Below, piece by piece: positions 26,374-35,890 of a DNA stretch of 64,000 nucleotides. The stretch's first letter is position 1. Each line of letters opens with the position of its first letter. Source of the DNA: Vreelandella arcis (lineage in GTDB: Bacteria; Pseudomonadota; Gammaproteobacteria; Pseudomonadales; Halomonadaceae); contig NZ_FNII01000004.1 in the NCBI RefSeq assembly GCF_900103865.1, forward strand, positions 248,001-312,000, given 5' to 3'. The position numbers and the translations under genes are program-made. The notes under the pieces are model-generated. The model ran no database searches and was not told where the DNA came from. It saw nothing but the letters and a program-made list of their open reading frames with translations.

Positions 26374-27675
26374 TTAAAACGCCTCCCATTCGTCAGCTGT
26401 TTCAGCGCTAACCGGCGCTCGCGTGGTGGAACGCTTTGATGGGGTGGGCAATGGTGTAGCCGCGGGAGCAGTGGTTCGCGGACTTACGGGGGGCTCAGCA
26501 ACTCGAAAGCGCTCGACAGCCTCGCGTAAACGTCCCGCTTCACTTTCCAATTCGTTCGCACTGTGCGACGCTTGTTGCACCAACTCAGCATTTTGCTGAA
26601 CCACTTGATCCATTTGCGCAACGGCCTGGTTAACCTGACCAATGCCGTTGCTCTGCTCTTCGGAGGCAGCGGCGATTTCATCCATAATATCGCTAACCCG
26701 CTGCACGGCCGCGACGAGATCCTGCATCGTTTGACCCGCCTGATTAACCCGCTTAGTCCCTACATCGACCTTGCTCAGCGAGGCATCAATCAGGGAACGA
26801 ATATCCTTTGCCGCATTGGCACTGCGGCTCGCCAGGCTGCGGACTTCCTGCGCGACGACGGCAAAACCTCTGCCATGCTCGCCGGCCCGCGCAGCCTCTA
26901 CCGAGGCATTGAGCGCCAGGATATTCGTCTGGAAGGCGATATTGTCGATGAGAGTAATGATATCGGCGACCTGATGAGAGCTGGCGCTGATGTCCTGCAT
27001 CGTATTAACGATCTCGCCGACCTCCTCACCGCTACGACGCGCGGTCAGAGTAGCATCTCCCGCTAGCTGGCTAGCCTGGCGGGCGTTATCGGCATTATGG
27101 CCTACCGTCGAGGCAAGCTGCTCCATACTGGAGGCGGTTTCCTCCAATGAAGAGGCCTGCTGCTCAGTGCGCGATGATAAATCATTATTACCGCTGGCAA
27201 TCTGATGCGAACGCTCAAAAATCGATGTCCCGCTAGTGCGCACAACGCCTACGGTGTGCGATAGCGACTCTTGCATGTGCGCCATGGCCACATAAAGACG
27301 GCCAATTTCGTTTTTACCCGGGGCGGTAATGCGCTGGCTTAGATCGCCCTTTGCCATGCGCTCAAAATAGCCCACTAAGTTATCCAGTGGACGCAGCACA
27401 TTGGTAGTCACGCCCCACACCACGATGACCACAGTGGCAATGGTGACCAACACAACGCCCAATAATATCCAGCGTATTTGCGCGGCAAACGCGGTGAAGG
27501 CCTGCTGCTGCGACGCCGCATCGCTACTGTTTAAAACGATATCTGCTCCGTGGTGTAGCGCGTAAAGGCCAATGCCACACGCCAACAACACCATGGCCGT
27601 AAACGTCACCAGCACCAGCCCCCAACTCAGCCGGACGGTCATATTATTCATTACTTGTCGTATTACCTGCGCCAC
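26374..27675 (-). CDS. Methyl-accepting chemotaxis protein
   Basis: This inner-membrane chemoreceptor has 433 residues. It starts at a GTG with GAGGAGG 7 nt upstream. Two membrane helices (about 14-40 and 68-90) enclose a periplasmic part of only about 28 residues, too short for a standard four-helix ligand domain. HAMP (about 91-143) and the MCP signalling domain follow, with the hairpin tip EVRSLASRSANAAKDIRSLI and the class-typical IDNIAFQTNILALNASVEAARAGE. The C-terminus is DEWEAF, a CheR/CheB tether. It lies downstream of cheW. The sensed signal is unknown; energy taxis or an indirect signal is plausible given the tiny periplasmic loop. Confidence 0.95.
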   Translation of the reverse strand: MAQVIRQVMNNMTVRLSWGLVLVTFTAMVLLACGIGLYALHHGADIVLNSSDAASQQQAFTAFAAQIRWILLGVVLVTIATVVIVVWGVTTNVLRPLDNLVGYFERMAKGDLSQRITAPGKNEIGRLYVAMAHMQESLSHTVGVVRTSGTSIFERSHQIASGNNDLSSRTEQQASSLEETASSMEQLASTVGHNADNARQASQLAGDATLTARRSGEEVGEIVNTMQDISASSHQVADIITLIDNIAFQTNILALNASVEAARAGEHGRGFAVVAQEVRSLASRSANAAKDIRSLIDASLSKVDVGTKRVNQAGQTMQDLVAAVQRVSDIMDEIAAASEEQSNGIGQVNQAVAQMDQVVQQNAELVQQASHSANELESEAGRLREAVERFRVAEPPVSPRTTAPAATPLPTPSKRSTTRAPVSAETADEWEAF

Positions 27676-27778
27676 TCACCGACCTCCTCACTATCAGCGA
27701 CTCGTCACCACATTCCCTTGCGGCCCGGGCGCTGACCTAATAATCATGCACGTATCCCTGTGCTGCAGAAAATCCGTT

Positions 27779-28276
27779 TTACTGTTGGCTCGCGCCTTCT
27801 ACCAGGGCCATTTCTTCACTGGTAAGTAGCTTGTCGATATCCACGATGACCAGCATGCGATCTTCCAGGCTGCCCAACCCGCTTAAAAAGTCGGAGGAGA
27901 GAGTGACGCCAAACTCAGGCGCTGGCTTAATTTGATCGGGTGTCAGCGTCATGACGTCAGATACGCCATCCACCACGATGCCCACGACACGATCGGCCAC
28001 GTTGACGACAATGACCACGGTTTGGCCGCCGTACTCAACATTTTCGAGGTGGAATTTAATGCGCAGGTCGACGATCGGTACGATCACGCCGCGCAAATTG
28101 GTCACCCCTTTAATAAAGTCAGGCGCGTTGGCGATACGCGTAACGTTTTCGTAACCACGTATTTCCTGAACTTTTAAAATATCAATGGCGTACTCTTCTT
28201 CACCCAGAGAGAACACCAGAAACTCACTATTATCCGCTTCAGTCGCGAGGACCGCCCCATTTTTTGCTTGGTTCAT
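27779..28276 (-). CDS. cheW: Chemotaxis coupling protein CheW
   Basis: CheW links MCPs to the kinase CheA in the receptor array. The 165-residue product is a single CheW/SH3-like domain ([26 protein letters not shown], then [18 protein letters not shown]), typical in length. Its ATG overlaps the cheA stop by 4 nt, indicating translational coupling with the kinase. Confidence 0.97.
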   Translation of the reverse strand: MNQAKNGAVLATEADNSEFLVFSLGEEEYAIDILKVQEIRGYENVTRIANAPDFIKGVTNLRGVIVPIVDLRIKFHLENVEYGGQTVVIVVNVADRVVGIVVDGVSDVMTLTPDQIKPAPEFGVTLSSDFLSGLGSLEDRMLVIVDIDKLLTSEEMALVEGASQQ

Positions 28277-30375
28277 GACGGTTCAGACTCCTTATAAAAA
28301 GACATTGTTTGCGTATTGGCTGGTTTACCAGCCTCTTTTTTTGCCCGACTTAGCCGATGCAAGCCGGAAATATCTAAAATCAGCGCCACACTGCCGTCGC
28401 CGAGAATTGTCGCCGCCGAGATGCCGGGCACTTTGCGGTAATTATCTTCCAGGTTTTTAACCACTACCTGCTGCTGGCCAATCAGTTCGTCCACCAACAT
28501 GGCGTAGCGGCGTCCTTCGCCTTGCACAATCACCGCAATGCTTTTCGTCGGGTCGGTAATCGCGTTTTCGACGTCCAGCACTTCGTGAATGGCGACCACA
28601 GGCAGGTATTCATCGCGCACCTTCAGCACCACGTCGTCACCCGCCATGGCATACATGTCGTCTTTATTAGGCTGCAATGACTCCAACACCGTGGAGAGCG
28701 GTAAAATAAAGGTTTCACCGCCCACTTTGATCGACATACCGTCCAAAATCGCCAGCGTCAGCGGCAGCACGATACTGGTGATCGTCCCCTCGCCTTTCTT
28801 GGACTGGATCTCAACGCGCCCGCCCATGCCCTGGATGTTACGTTTCACCACATCCATACCTACGCCACGCCCGGATACATCGGTGACTTCATTCGCGGTC
28901 GAGAAACCTGGCGCAAAGATTAGCTGAAAGACATCTTCGTCCGACATGGTATCGGAGACGTTCAGGCCATTTTCCTTGGCTTTGGCGAGCAAACGATCAC
29001 GATCAAGCCCAGCCCCATCATCTCGCACCTCAATCAGGATATTACCGCCCTGATGGCGCGCAGCGAGGGTCAACTTACCGGTGCGCGGTTTGCCAATCGA
29101 CTCGCGGACATCGGGCATTTCGATGCCATGATCGAGACTGTTGCGCACTAAGTGGGTTAACGGGTCGGTGATCCGCTCCACCAAGCTTTTATCCAGCTCG
29201 GTAGATTTGCCTTCGGTGACAAGTTCGATTTCTTTACCTAGCTTGCCGGCGGTATCGCGCACCACGCGGGGAAAGCGGCTAAACACAAACTCCATGGGAA
29301 TCATGCGAATTGACATCACCGATTCCTGCAGATCACGGGCATTACGCTGTAACAGGCTCATGCCGTTTTGCAGCGAGCTATTGCCTACCGACTGGTCATC
29401 CAAATCGCTTACCGTTTGATCGAGCATCGACTGGGTAATGATCAGCTCGCCGACCAGGTTAATAATTTGGTCGACCTTATCCACCGACACACGAATGGAC
29501 GACGACTCAGCGGCGGGTTTCTTCGCCTTGCCCTTAGCCGCGCCCTCGTCGGCAGCCGCTTTAGCGGGTGCCTGAGCTTTTGGTTCTGCGGGCGGTGCCG
29601 ATGCGTTTGGCTCCGCTGGCGGCGGCGATGCAGGCGTGTCGTTTACCGGCGCTTCCACCTTTGCCTCACCAGAGGCAACCGGCTGAATATCGATTTGATT
29701 GGGCTCGATAATAAAGCACATAACCGCTTCAATATCGTCGGCGCTTACGCTGCCGCTGAGTATGACTTCGTAGCGTTTATCGTCTCCCGACTGGGATTGG
29801 ATATCGCCTAGCTGCTCAAGTTCTTCGACGAGCAAGACACGGTCTTTCTCGTCTACATCTATTAGCGCCACCTTTAATTGGCCCGCGGACTCATTGACCG
29901 CCGGCTCTTGCTCAGCGGGCGTGTCGTCAGCGGGAGCCGTGGTGCTGGCAAGAGGCGTCGTTTCCGCCGGTGCTTCTAGCGACTGACCAATCTCTTCCAG
30001 GGCAATTTGTTGCAACGTCTGGCAGATCCGCTCGTACGTCTCTTGATCGGGCTCTTCCTCGCTGCGGTAGGCATTGAGTTGATCGTGCATGATATCTTTG
30101 GCCTCTAAAAATGTATCAACGAGGTCAGCCCTTAGCGCCAGCTCCCCTTTACGCGCGTAATCCAGTAGGTTTTCAAGGATGTGCGTTGTCTTTTGAAGCA
30201 CGGTGAAGCCGAAGGTGCCTGCGCCCCCTTTGATCGAGTGCGCAGCACGAAAAATAGCGTTGAGCTGTTCGCTGTCAGGATCGTCAACGTCAAGCTCTAG
30301 TAAGTGCTGCTCCATATCCGCAAGCAGCTCTTCAGCCTCTTCAAAAAAGGTGTCAAAAAAATCTGCTATATCCAT
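28273..30375 (-). CDS. cheA: Chemotaxis histidine kinase CheA
   Basis: CheA phosphorylates CheY and CheB in response to receptor state. The ATG at 30375 ([18 protein letters not shown]) is preferred over an upstream in-frame start at 30411 because it matches family N-termini; this gives 700 residues. Domains: P1/HPt with phosphorylation site His46 ([14 protein letters not shown]), P2 (about 170-245, CheY docking), a Pro/Ala-rich linker, P3 dimerisation, P4 ATPase ([28 protein letters not shown]) and P5 CheW-like (to about 685). It sits between motB and cheW. Confidence 0.97.
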   Translation of the reverse strand: MDIADFFDTFFEEAEELLADMEQHLLELDVDDPDSEQLNAIFRAAHSIKGGAGTFGFTVLQKTTHILENLLDYARKGELALRADLVDTFLEAKDIMHDQLNAYRSEEEPDQETYERICQTLQQIALEEIGQSLEAPAETTPLASTTAPADDTPAEQEPAVNESAGQLKVALIDVDEKDRVLLVEELEQLGDIQSQSGDDKRYEVILSGSVSADDIEAVMCFIIEPNQIDIQPVASGEAKVEAPVNDTPASPPPAEPNASAPPAEPKAQAPAKAAADEGAAKGKAKKPAAESSSIRVSVDKVDQIINLVGELIITQSMLDQTVSDLDDQSVGNSSLQNGMSLLQRNARDLQESVMSIRMIPMEFVFSRFPRVVRDTAGKLGKEIELVTEGKSTELDKSLVERITDPLTHLVRNSLDHGIEMPDVRESIGKPRTGKLTLAARHQGGNILIEVRDDGAGLDRDRLLAKAKENGLNVSDTMSDEDVFQLIFAPGFSTANEVTDVSGRGVGMDVVKRNIQGMGGRVEIQSKKGEGTITSIVLPLTLAILDGMSIKVGGETFILPLSTVLESLQPNKDDMYAMAGDDVVLKVRDEYLPVVAIHEVLDVENAITDPTKSIAVIVQGEGRRYAMLVDELIGQQQVVVKNLEDNYRKVPGISAATILGDGSVALILDISGLHRLSRAKKEAGKPANTQTMSFYKESEPS

Positions 30376-30421
30376 GCACCGTTCCCTACCTTCACGTAAA
30401 AGTATTATCACGAACGCCGTG

Positions 30422-31393
30422 TTATTCGGCGTTCGTCGCCTCTTGTTCTAAGTCTGGTTGTTCTGAGTCTATTGATTGCTCGGGGTTTTGTGCGGGTGCT
30501 GCGTCCTCGCTGCCCTCTTCCGCTGACTCTGAAAGCACCGTGGAAATATCTGTTTCCATCACCACCGGGTTGCGGATGGCCTCAGCAATTTCAGGTAACA
30601 AGATAATCAGCTCGATACGCCGGTTAATCGGATCGTCAGGTTCAGTATCTGGAAGTTGCGCCCGGTCTGCATAACCGGAAACGCGCAACAGTTGATCGGG
30701 GTCAAGCCCCCCCGCCACCAGCTCTTGCCGGGAGGCGTTAGCCCGGTCGTTCGACAACTCCCAGTTGCTATATCCCCGATACCCACCGGCATAGGGAACA
30801 CTGTCCGTGTGCCCGCCAATACTCAGGTCGTTGGGTAACTCATTGAGTAGTGGAGCAATAGTACGCAACAAATTACGCATGTAGGGAGCCACCTGATTGC
30901 TGCCCAACTCGAACATAGGGCGCTGCTCGGTATCCAGCACCTGGATGCGCAGACCCTCGCGGGTCAAGTCAAACCGCAGTTGAGAACGCAGCTGGCGTAG
31001 CTCAGGGTCGAGCTCAATGGCCCGCTCGATGCGTTCTTGCACGTCCATAAAAAAGCGACGCTCTTGCATACTTGGACGGGTCGCTTGCATCAAATCAATG
31101 CGGGCGCGTTCGCCATCGCTGTGCGTTGGATCAGGTCCTCCACCGGGAATCGCGCTAGTGCTACCCGAACGATCGCCGCCGGTAATGGCCGTCACCAGCG
31201 GTGTACTGAAGTATTCGGCCACACCTTTGCGCTGTTCTTCGCTGGAAACGCTGAGTATCCAAAGCACCAGAAACAATGCCATCAAGGCAGTCATAAAATC
31301 CGCCAGGGCAATTTTCCATGCGCCACCGTGGTGCGCTTGCACAACTTTTTTGCGCCGAATAATTATCGGGCGCTTATCTCCCGCTGCACTCAT
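30422..31393 (-). CDS. motB: Flagellar stator protein MotB
   Basis: MotB is the peptidoglycan-anchored half of the proton-type stator. The 323-residue product has one N-terminal helix with the ion-binding aspartate in WKIALADFMTALMALFLVLWI (about residues 26-46; Asp near 32, as in E. coli), and a C-terminal OmpA domain (IGGHTDSVPYAG, NWELSNDRANASRQ). An acidic tail of about 45 residues after the OmpA domain is unusual in length. It overlaps motA by 4 nt. Confidence 0.96.
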   Translation of the reverse strand: MSAAGDKRPIIIRRKKVVQAHHGGAWKIALADFMTALMALFLVLWILSVSSEEQRKGVAEYFSTPLVTAITGGDRSGSTSAIPGGGPDPTHSDGERARIDLMQATRPSMQERRFFMDVQERIERAIELDPELRQLRSQLRFDLTREGLRIQVLDTEQRPMFELGSNQVAPYMRNLLRTIAPLLNELPNDLSIGGHTDSVPYAGGYRGYSNWELSNDRANASRQELVAGGLDPDQLLRVSGYADRAQLPDTEPDDPINRRIELIILLPEIAEAIRNPVVMETDISTVLSESAEEGSEDAAPAQNPEQSIDSEQPDLEQEATNAE

Positions 31394-32265
31394 GCACTAC
31401 CCGCTTTTTTGGCGTCGCGTACGTAGTCTTCCAGCTCGTTGAAGGTGGGACGCTCAGTGCTGTGGAGTGCTTTACGACCAAATTCCACGGCCAGCTGCGG
31501 TGCATAGCCATGCAGGCTCGCCAACAAAGTAATTCGCATGCACTGAAGCATTTTTTCAGCTTCTTTCGCCTGACGCTCAATGTAGCTGGCTACGGGGCTG
31601 ACAAAGCCATAACCCAACAAAATACCCACAAAAGTGCCCACCAAGGCGGTGGCAATCATTTGACCCATGACCTCCGGACCGCCATCGGCATAGGTCAACG
31701 CTTTCACAACCCCCATCACCGCCGCCACGATACCAAAGGCGGGCATTGCATCGCCGACTTTAGCAATCGCATCAATGGGGATATGAGCTTCCTGCTCAAA
31801 CGCCTCAATTTCATGCAGCATCAACTCGTCGATTTCCATGGGCTCCATGCCACCACTGACCATCAAGCGCAAATAGTCGGTGAGGAAATTCATGATATGT
31901 GGATCAGCCAATATTGTCGGGTGCTCTTGGAACAGCGGACTTTCCTCAGGGTTATCAATATCCCGCTCGATGCCCAACATGCCTTCACGACGAATTTTTG
32001 AAAGCAGTTTGTACTGCAGCGCCATTAACTCCATGTACATCGCTTTATTGTACTTTTTGGTACGCTTTAGCTTCGGCATAATTTTGAAGGTGGCTTTGAT
32101 CGCTTTGCCATTGTTAGACGCCAGAAACGCCCCTACACCGGCCCCCCCGATCATCAATAGCTCAAGAGGCTGATACAAAGGGCCCATGCTGCCGCCCGCA
32201 AGCACGTAGCCACCGAATACCGAAAGCAATAAAACGATGTAACCTAAGAGGATCAGCACAAGCAA
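31390..32265 (-). CDS. motA: Flagellar stator protein MotA
   Basis: MotA is the channel half of the stator that drives the FliG ring. The 291-residue product has four membrane helices (about 1-22, 34-50, 170-190, 203-225), a large cytoplasmic loop between TM2 and TM3, and conserved prolines in the GDAMPAFGIVAAVMGVV segment, the E. coli-type MotA pattern. The window also encodes a PomA-type paralogue at 14489-15310. It is downstream of flhDC, as in enteric bacteria. Confidence 0.97.
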   Translation of the reverse strand: MLVLILLGYIVLLLSVFGGYVLAGGSMGPLYQPLELLMIGGAGVGAFLASNNGKAIKATFKIMPKLKRTKKYNKAMYMELMALQYKLLSKIRREGMLGIERDIDNPEESPLFQEHPTILADPHIMNFLTDYLRLMVSGGMEPMEIDELMLHEIEAFEQEAHIPIDAIAKVGDAMPAFGIVAAVMGVVKALTYADGGPEVMGQMIATALVGTFVGILLGYGFVSPVASYIERQAKEAEKMLQCMRITLLASLHGYAPQLAVEFGRKALHSTERPTFNELEDYVRDAKKAGSA

Positions 32266-32326
32266 TGTTCCTTCACTATTTCAATGGTCTGTAACGGAAC
32301 CAACAGTGCGCCGTTACGTCTTGATG

Positions 32327-32869
32327 TTATGTCGTACTGGATGCCGGTTTACACATCTGCCGTGTCTTGCCTGCCCGCGAGGGGGGCTGGCAAATGCCGC
32401 ATACATAGTCATGCATAGGGCTGTGCGCATGGGCCACAAAGCGCCCACCGCAACGGGTACAAGACGACAGTTGAAGCAAGTCGCTCTCAAAAAAACGCAC
32501 CAATGTCCACGCTCGAGTCAGGCCTAATACCGGCTCCACGTCTTCTACTTCAATTTGCTCGCCATATAGCCGATAGGCTTTTACGAAGGCGTCAATCCGC
32601 TCGCAGCCAGCCTCTTTAATTAAGCTGATGTATATGTTGTAAAATAAGGAAGAGTGAATATTCGGCAGCCAAGTAATAAACCAATCGGTCGAAAAAGGCA
32701 GCATACCTTTCGGCGGCGACATCCCTCTTACTTCTTTGTATAACTTGATTAAACGAGTACGACTGAGCTCCGTCTCAGTTTCAAGCACTTGAAGCCTTGC
32801 CCCCAGTTCGATCAGCTCAATAGCCAGCTGCACCTGATGCATTTCGTCTACTAAGCTTTTTTGACTCAC
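32327..32869 (-). CDS. flhC: Flagellar master regulator subunit FlhC
   Basis: FlhC is the DNA-recognising, zinc-containing subunit of the FlhD4C2 activator that turns on the flagellar regulon. The 180-residue product has the family N-terminus ([16 protein letters not shown]), the central [11 protein letters not shown] segment and the four zinc cysteines in CTRCGGRF (about 137-140) and VCGICQ (about 156-159). It overlaps flhD by 4 nt. Its presence points to an enteric/beta-type FlhDC hierarchy instead of FleQ/FlrA control. Confidence 0.96.
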   Translation of the reverse strand: MSQKSLVDEMHQVQLAIELIELGARLQVLETETELSRTRLIKLYKEVRGMSPPKGMLPFSTDWFITWLPNIHSSLFYNIYISLIKEAGCERIDAFVKAYRLYGEQIEVEDVEPVLGLTRAWTLVRFFESDLLQLSSCTRCGGRFVAHAHSPMHDYVCGICQPPSRAGKTRQMCKPASSTT

Positions 32870-33198
32870 GTGCTATCCTCCGGCGGCATCGATTCGTACC
32901 CCTCTCCCGCCAGTAGCAACGAGGCATGCAAGCCTGCAAGCCCCTGATCGCGAGGGTTATCCGTCACCTGCTGCAAGCGCTCAGCGCTGGCCTGCCCAAA
33001 TCGACAGATCAACTGGTTAGTCCGCGCTAGTTTCGTCAACTGTCGCGCATTAAGCGATACAAGCAGATCCGCCATTTGGCCATCGACTTTCAGACGGAAC
33101 ATGCCGGCTTCGCGGTCTTCGCTCAATAAGCGCTGTGCGAGAAGCAAGTACGCTAAATTGATTTCCTGTATTTCATCGAGAAAGCTGGTTTGACTCAT
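32866..33198 (-). CDS. flhD: Flagellar master regulator subunit FlhD
   Basis: FlhD pairs with FlhC in the FlhD4C2 activator. The 110-residue helical protein matches family length and pattern ([30 protein letters not shown], then [19 protein letters not shown] with its cysteine). The 100 or so bases upstream hold its promoter. No cAMP-CRP site is evident there. It is the first gene of the flhDC-motAB-cheAW block. Confidence 0.96.
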   Translation of the reverse strand: MSQTSFLDEIQEINLAYLLLAQRLLSEDREAGMFRLKVDGQMADLLVSLNARQLTKLARTNQLICRFGQASAERLQQVTDNPRDQGLAGLHASLLLAGEGYESMPPEDST

Positions 33199-33302
33199 AG
33201 TGTCCTATCAAACGACACGGGCGCTTTTATTACCGTTGTACTAGCGCCATGAATGATTTTGTAACGACCCAAACTCATGGTTACATACAACGTATATATT
33301 GG

Positions 33303-33593
33303 CTACTCAGCGCTTTCACGCTTATGCAGTCCAGTCTCCGACAACTCAAATACCCAGACTAATAGTTCAGCAATTATTTGATAAAGATTGGCTGGAATTT
33401 CCGCATCTAAATCCAGCTGCATCAATAGCGCCACCAACTCTGGCGCATCATGCACATAAATACCTTGGCGCTGTGCTTCGGCCATGATCCGTTCGGCAAG
33501 CTCGCCGTAGCCTTTGGCAACGACCCGTGGCGCTCGGTCATGATCCTGATAGGCCAGCGCAACGGCCTGACGTCGCGACTCATCCGATGACAT
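33303..33593 (-). CDS. FhlB/FlhX-like protein (FlhB C-terminal domain homologue)
   Basis: The 96-residue protein resembles only the cytoplasmic C-terminal domain of FlhB: AVALAYQDHDRAPRVVAKGYGELAERIMAEAQ parallels FlhB's AVALTYQEGQ...VAKGADAVAERIREI, and LDLDAEIPANLYQIIAELLVWVF parallels its LDAEIPADLYTAVAEVMAWAY. It lacks the membrane part and the NPTH cleavage site. Free-standing FlhB-C homologues of this kind are known and can substitute for the cleaved FlhB fragment. It overlaps the FliK-like gene by 14 nt, consistent with a shared role in export switching. Confidence 0.85.
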   Translation of the reverse strand: MSSDESRRQAVALAYQDHDRAPRVVAKGYGELAERIMAEAQRQGIYVHDAPELVALLMQLDLDAEIPANLYQIIAELLVWVFELSETGLHKRESAE

Positions 33594-34881
33594 CCGACAC
33601 CTCCTCGACGTAACGCGCTCGCACCTGCACTTTGCGCAAGTCTAACGCCTCCAAACGCGCCTCTAGCGAAGGCAAACCCGCTTCCAAACGCTGATGCACT
33701 TGTGCATCACTGGCGGTTAAGTCAACGTTCAAGACACCCTGGTAGAGCCGCAGCGATACACTAAACGCACCAAACCCCGGCACCTCAAGCTGCATGTCAG
33801 ACTGCCAGCTGTCCTCAGCCGCAGATTGCTCATCACCGCCTTCCTGCGACTGCTCACGGGTCGGCAAATTAATCGCCAACGCCATAAAAATCCCGGCCCA
33901 TACATCGCCTTCCCACCGAATCGTCGGCGTGACGAGCATCTCCAACTGCTGACGCACCAGGCTTTGTAGGCTTTCATGCACCACTTCACGGGGCTGCCGG
34001 TTAGGCATAATATCCAGTGCGTCGCGGGCCAGACGCGAGTCGATATTTGCCTGCTGCGCCTCTTTAGCATTCGCGGAAACCTCAGCGGCACTGAGTAACG
34101 CTGAACCCGCCGGCGGTGGCGGCGTAAACGGTTGTGCATTAGCCACCGGCGCGCGTGCGGCCGCCGCCTCACTGCCAGCGGGAACCAACGGTGTATTCGG
34201 TAAAATGGCCGCGTTAGTCGGCGACGCTACAAGCAGTGGCGCGGTGCCGCTTGGCATCATACTTGAGGACATCATCCCGAACCCGCTGCTGCCCGCCTGC
34301 GGGACAACGCCCGCGCCTAACGCAGTAGAGACCAAGGGCGTGGGCACCGAAGCCCGCGGCCCAGCCTGCATTTGCGGCTCTCTTAACAACTGCTGGCGGC
34401 TAGCGTCACCTTGAAACCAGCGCTTAAGGTGCGCCTCGTAAAAGAGCCCGCTATCCCGCACGCTGGCCTCAAGCCGGCTCGCCAATTGCGTTGAAGACGC
34501 TGGTTCCGCATTATTCATTAGCGGGGCCTCGGCACGCATGACGGTCGGCGGGGCAGGAAAGCGCAGCAGTACATCGGCTATGCTGCGTGCCGCCGGACTG
34601 AAATGCGTTTGGGTTGAGCCCGGTGGCAATGTTGGTGCATCGCCTCGCTGAGCGGGTAAACGTCCACCGTCTAACTGGGGCGGTAGACCTCTAAGATCAC
34701 GCAGCGTCGTGGAAGCAGTGTCACGCCCATCTAGTCGTGCATCACCCATCAAGGCGCGAGGGCCTTCGCCCGGCGCAACGGGCTTGACCGGTTGATCCAT
34801 TAATCGTTGATTCGACACCTCGCCTCGCCGCCCCAACACCTGGTGGAGCAAGGTATCGATCAAGGGATTAATGGTGCTCAC
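33580..34881 (-). CDS. Second FliK-like protein (hook-length/export control family)
   Basis: The 433-residue protein starts at a GTG that overlaps the fliT stop (GTGA). The first 270 residues are low-complexity, rich in Ala, Pro, Ser and Gly, with no fold recognised. The C-terminal part (about 300-430) looks like a FliK C-terminal domain: a helix (HESLQSLVRQQLEMLVTP), then beta strands with LEVPGFGAFSVSLRLYQGVLNVDLTASDAQVHQRLEAGLPSLEARLEALDL. This resembles the LGPLSISLKF...VRQVIEQAIPQLREAL core of the canonical fliK at 44282. The pairing with an FhlB-like gene supports a role in export switching, but the precise job is unknown. Confidence 0.75.
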   Translation of the reverse strand: MSTINPLIDTLLHQVLGRRGEVSNQRLMDQPVKPVAPGEGPRALMGDARLDGRDTASTTLRDLRGLPPQLDGGRLPAQRGDAPTLPPGSTQTHFSPAARSIADVLLRFPAPPTVMRAEAPLMNNAEPASSTQLASRLEASVRDSGLFYEAHLKRWFQGDASRQQLLREPQMQAGPRASVPTPLVSTALGAGVVPQAGSSGFGMMSSSMMPSGTAPLLVASPTNAAILPNTPLVPAGSEAAAARAPVANAQPFTPPPPAGSALLSAAEVSANAKEAQQANIDSRLARDALDIMPNRQPREVVHESLQSLVRQQLEMLVTPTIRWEGDVWAGIFMALAINLPTREQSQEGGDEQSAAEDSWQSDMQLEVPGFGAFSVSLRLYQGVLNVDLTASDAQVHQRLEAGLPSLEARLEALDLRKVQVRARYVEEVSDVIG

Positions 34882-35279
34882 GACGACCTCGATGTCTGTT
34901 CGTCATCGCCTATGCCACCTATTGACTGCTGAGGCGCATAGGCACGATGTAAACTGCGCTGCCGCTGAGTCACATTGATCAACCGCCCTAACTCGTCACG
35001 GCGAGCGATCAACTGTCGGCGAATTTCCACATCTTGCTCTAGGATCGCTTCCAATAGCTCCGCTTTATGTTGCTGCGCAGAGGAATCAAGCGTCACGGAG
35101 GTATCCAACTCGCGCAGCTTTTCCACCAGCAGCACGTAGTGAGTGCGCTGATCAATCAACTCTGCCCATTGTTCATTATCGGCCAATTGATGCATATACG
35201 TGACGCTATCGAGCAGCGCCGTGTAAGTATCAATGAGCGTCTGTTGGGCACTATCATGCACCGTGGTGGAAGCCGACAT
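34878..35279 (-). CDS. fliT: Flagellar chaperone FliT
   Basis: FliT is a small helical chaperone for the filament cap protein FliD and an inhibitor of FlhDC in enteric bacteria. The ATG at 35279 (MSASTTVHDSAQQTLIDTYTALL) with AGG just upstream gives 133 residues, close to E. coli FliT (121). The long in-frame reading upstream lies inside fliS. The protein is almost all helix with high Gln/Glu content. Sequence conservation in this family is low, so the call rests on size, helical pattern and position directly after fliS. Confidence 0.82.
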   Translation of the reverse strand: MSASTTVHDSAQQTLIDTYTALLDSVTYMHQLADNEQWAELIDQRTHYVLLVEKLRELDTSVTLDSSAQQHKAELLEAILEQDVEIRRQLIARRDELGRLINVTQRQRSLHRAYAPQQSIGGIGDDEQTSRSS

Positions 35280-35286
35280 TATTGCC

Positions 35287-35703
35287 TCATGCAGTTTGCT
35301 GTTGGCCAATTTCACGCCACGCAGAGGCAATATCCTCAAGCAGCCGTTCAGCTTCGTCCAGGCTCGCTTCGTCATTGCGCAAGTTTGCGTTCAACAGCAA
35401 GCGTCCAACGTAGCTATATAAAGAGCTTAATTGCGCCGCAATCTCGCCGCCTTTTTCGCCATCGAGGGCAGCGGCCAAACCGTTATTCACAATATCGATC
35501 GCTTTAGAGATTGATCGGCCTTTTTCCGCCGTATTACCCGCCTGCATATGGATACGCGCCGCCCGAATAGCCGCTTGCGCCCCATCAAACAACATGACGA
35601 TGAGCTGATGAGGATCAGCTGACATAACACCGCTTTCAACGCCCACTCTTGCGTAAGCCTTGGCACCTCGGCCATAGGCGGCAGCACCGCGCGAGTACGT
35701 CAT
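35287..35703 (-). CDS. fliS: Flagellin export chaperone FliS
   Basis: FliS binds flagellin and keeps it unpolymerised until export. The ATG at 35703 (MTYSRGAAAYGRGAKAYARVGVES) has AGGAG upstream and gives 138 residues. The family signature is clear: the Y-rich N-terminus, SADPHQLIVMLFDGAQAAIRAARIHM, then EKGRSISKAIDIVNNGLAAALD. A strong sigma-28 promoter lies about 95 nt upstream. No flagellin gene is in this window. Confidence 0.95.
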   Translation of the reverse strand: MTYSRGAAAYGRGAKAYARVGVESGVMSADPHQLIVMLFDGAQAAIRAARIHMQAGNTAEKGRSISKAIDIVNNGLAAALDGEKGGEIAAQLSSLYSYVGRLLLNANLRNDEASLDEAERLLEDIASAWREIGQQQTA

Positions 35704-35797
35704 ACGTGATACTCCTGATTGCGTGGCTACCCGAAGCGGTGCAGCCACAAAGCAAATTAACTGCAAGCCAATCGCCATGACCGCCTGCTAATAAAGG

Positions 35798-35824
35798 TTA
35801 TCGGCGTTCACCGAAGCGACTTTA
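35798..35824 (-). promoter_or_regulatory. Sigma-28 promoter of fliS-fliT operon
   Basis: On the minus strand TAAAGTCG (35817-35824) and GCCGATAA (35798-35805) are separated by exactly 11 nt, matching the FliA consensus TAAAGTTT-N11-GCCGATAA at 14 of 16 positions. It faces fliS and should also serve fliT, the FliK-like gene and the FhlB-like gene, whose coding regions are adjacent or overlapping. Confidence 0.8.
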
Positions 35825-35890
35825 ATTCCCAAGACGTTTTTCTATCGTCAAGTACGCTTTTTCTCTGCGGCGCCATCGCTAGTCCAGCCT

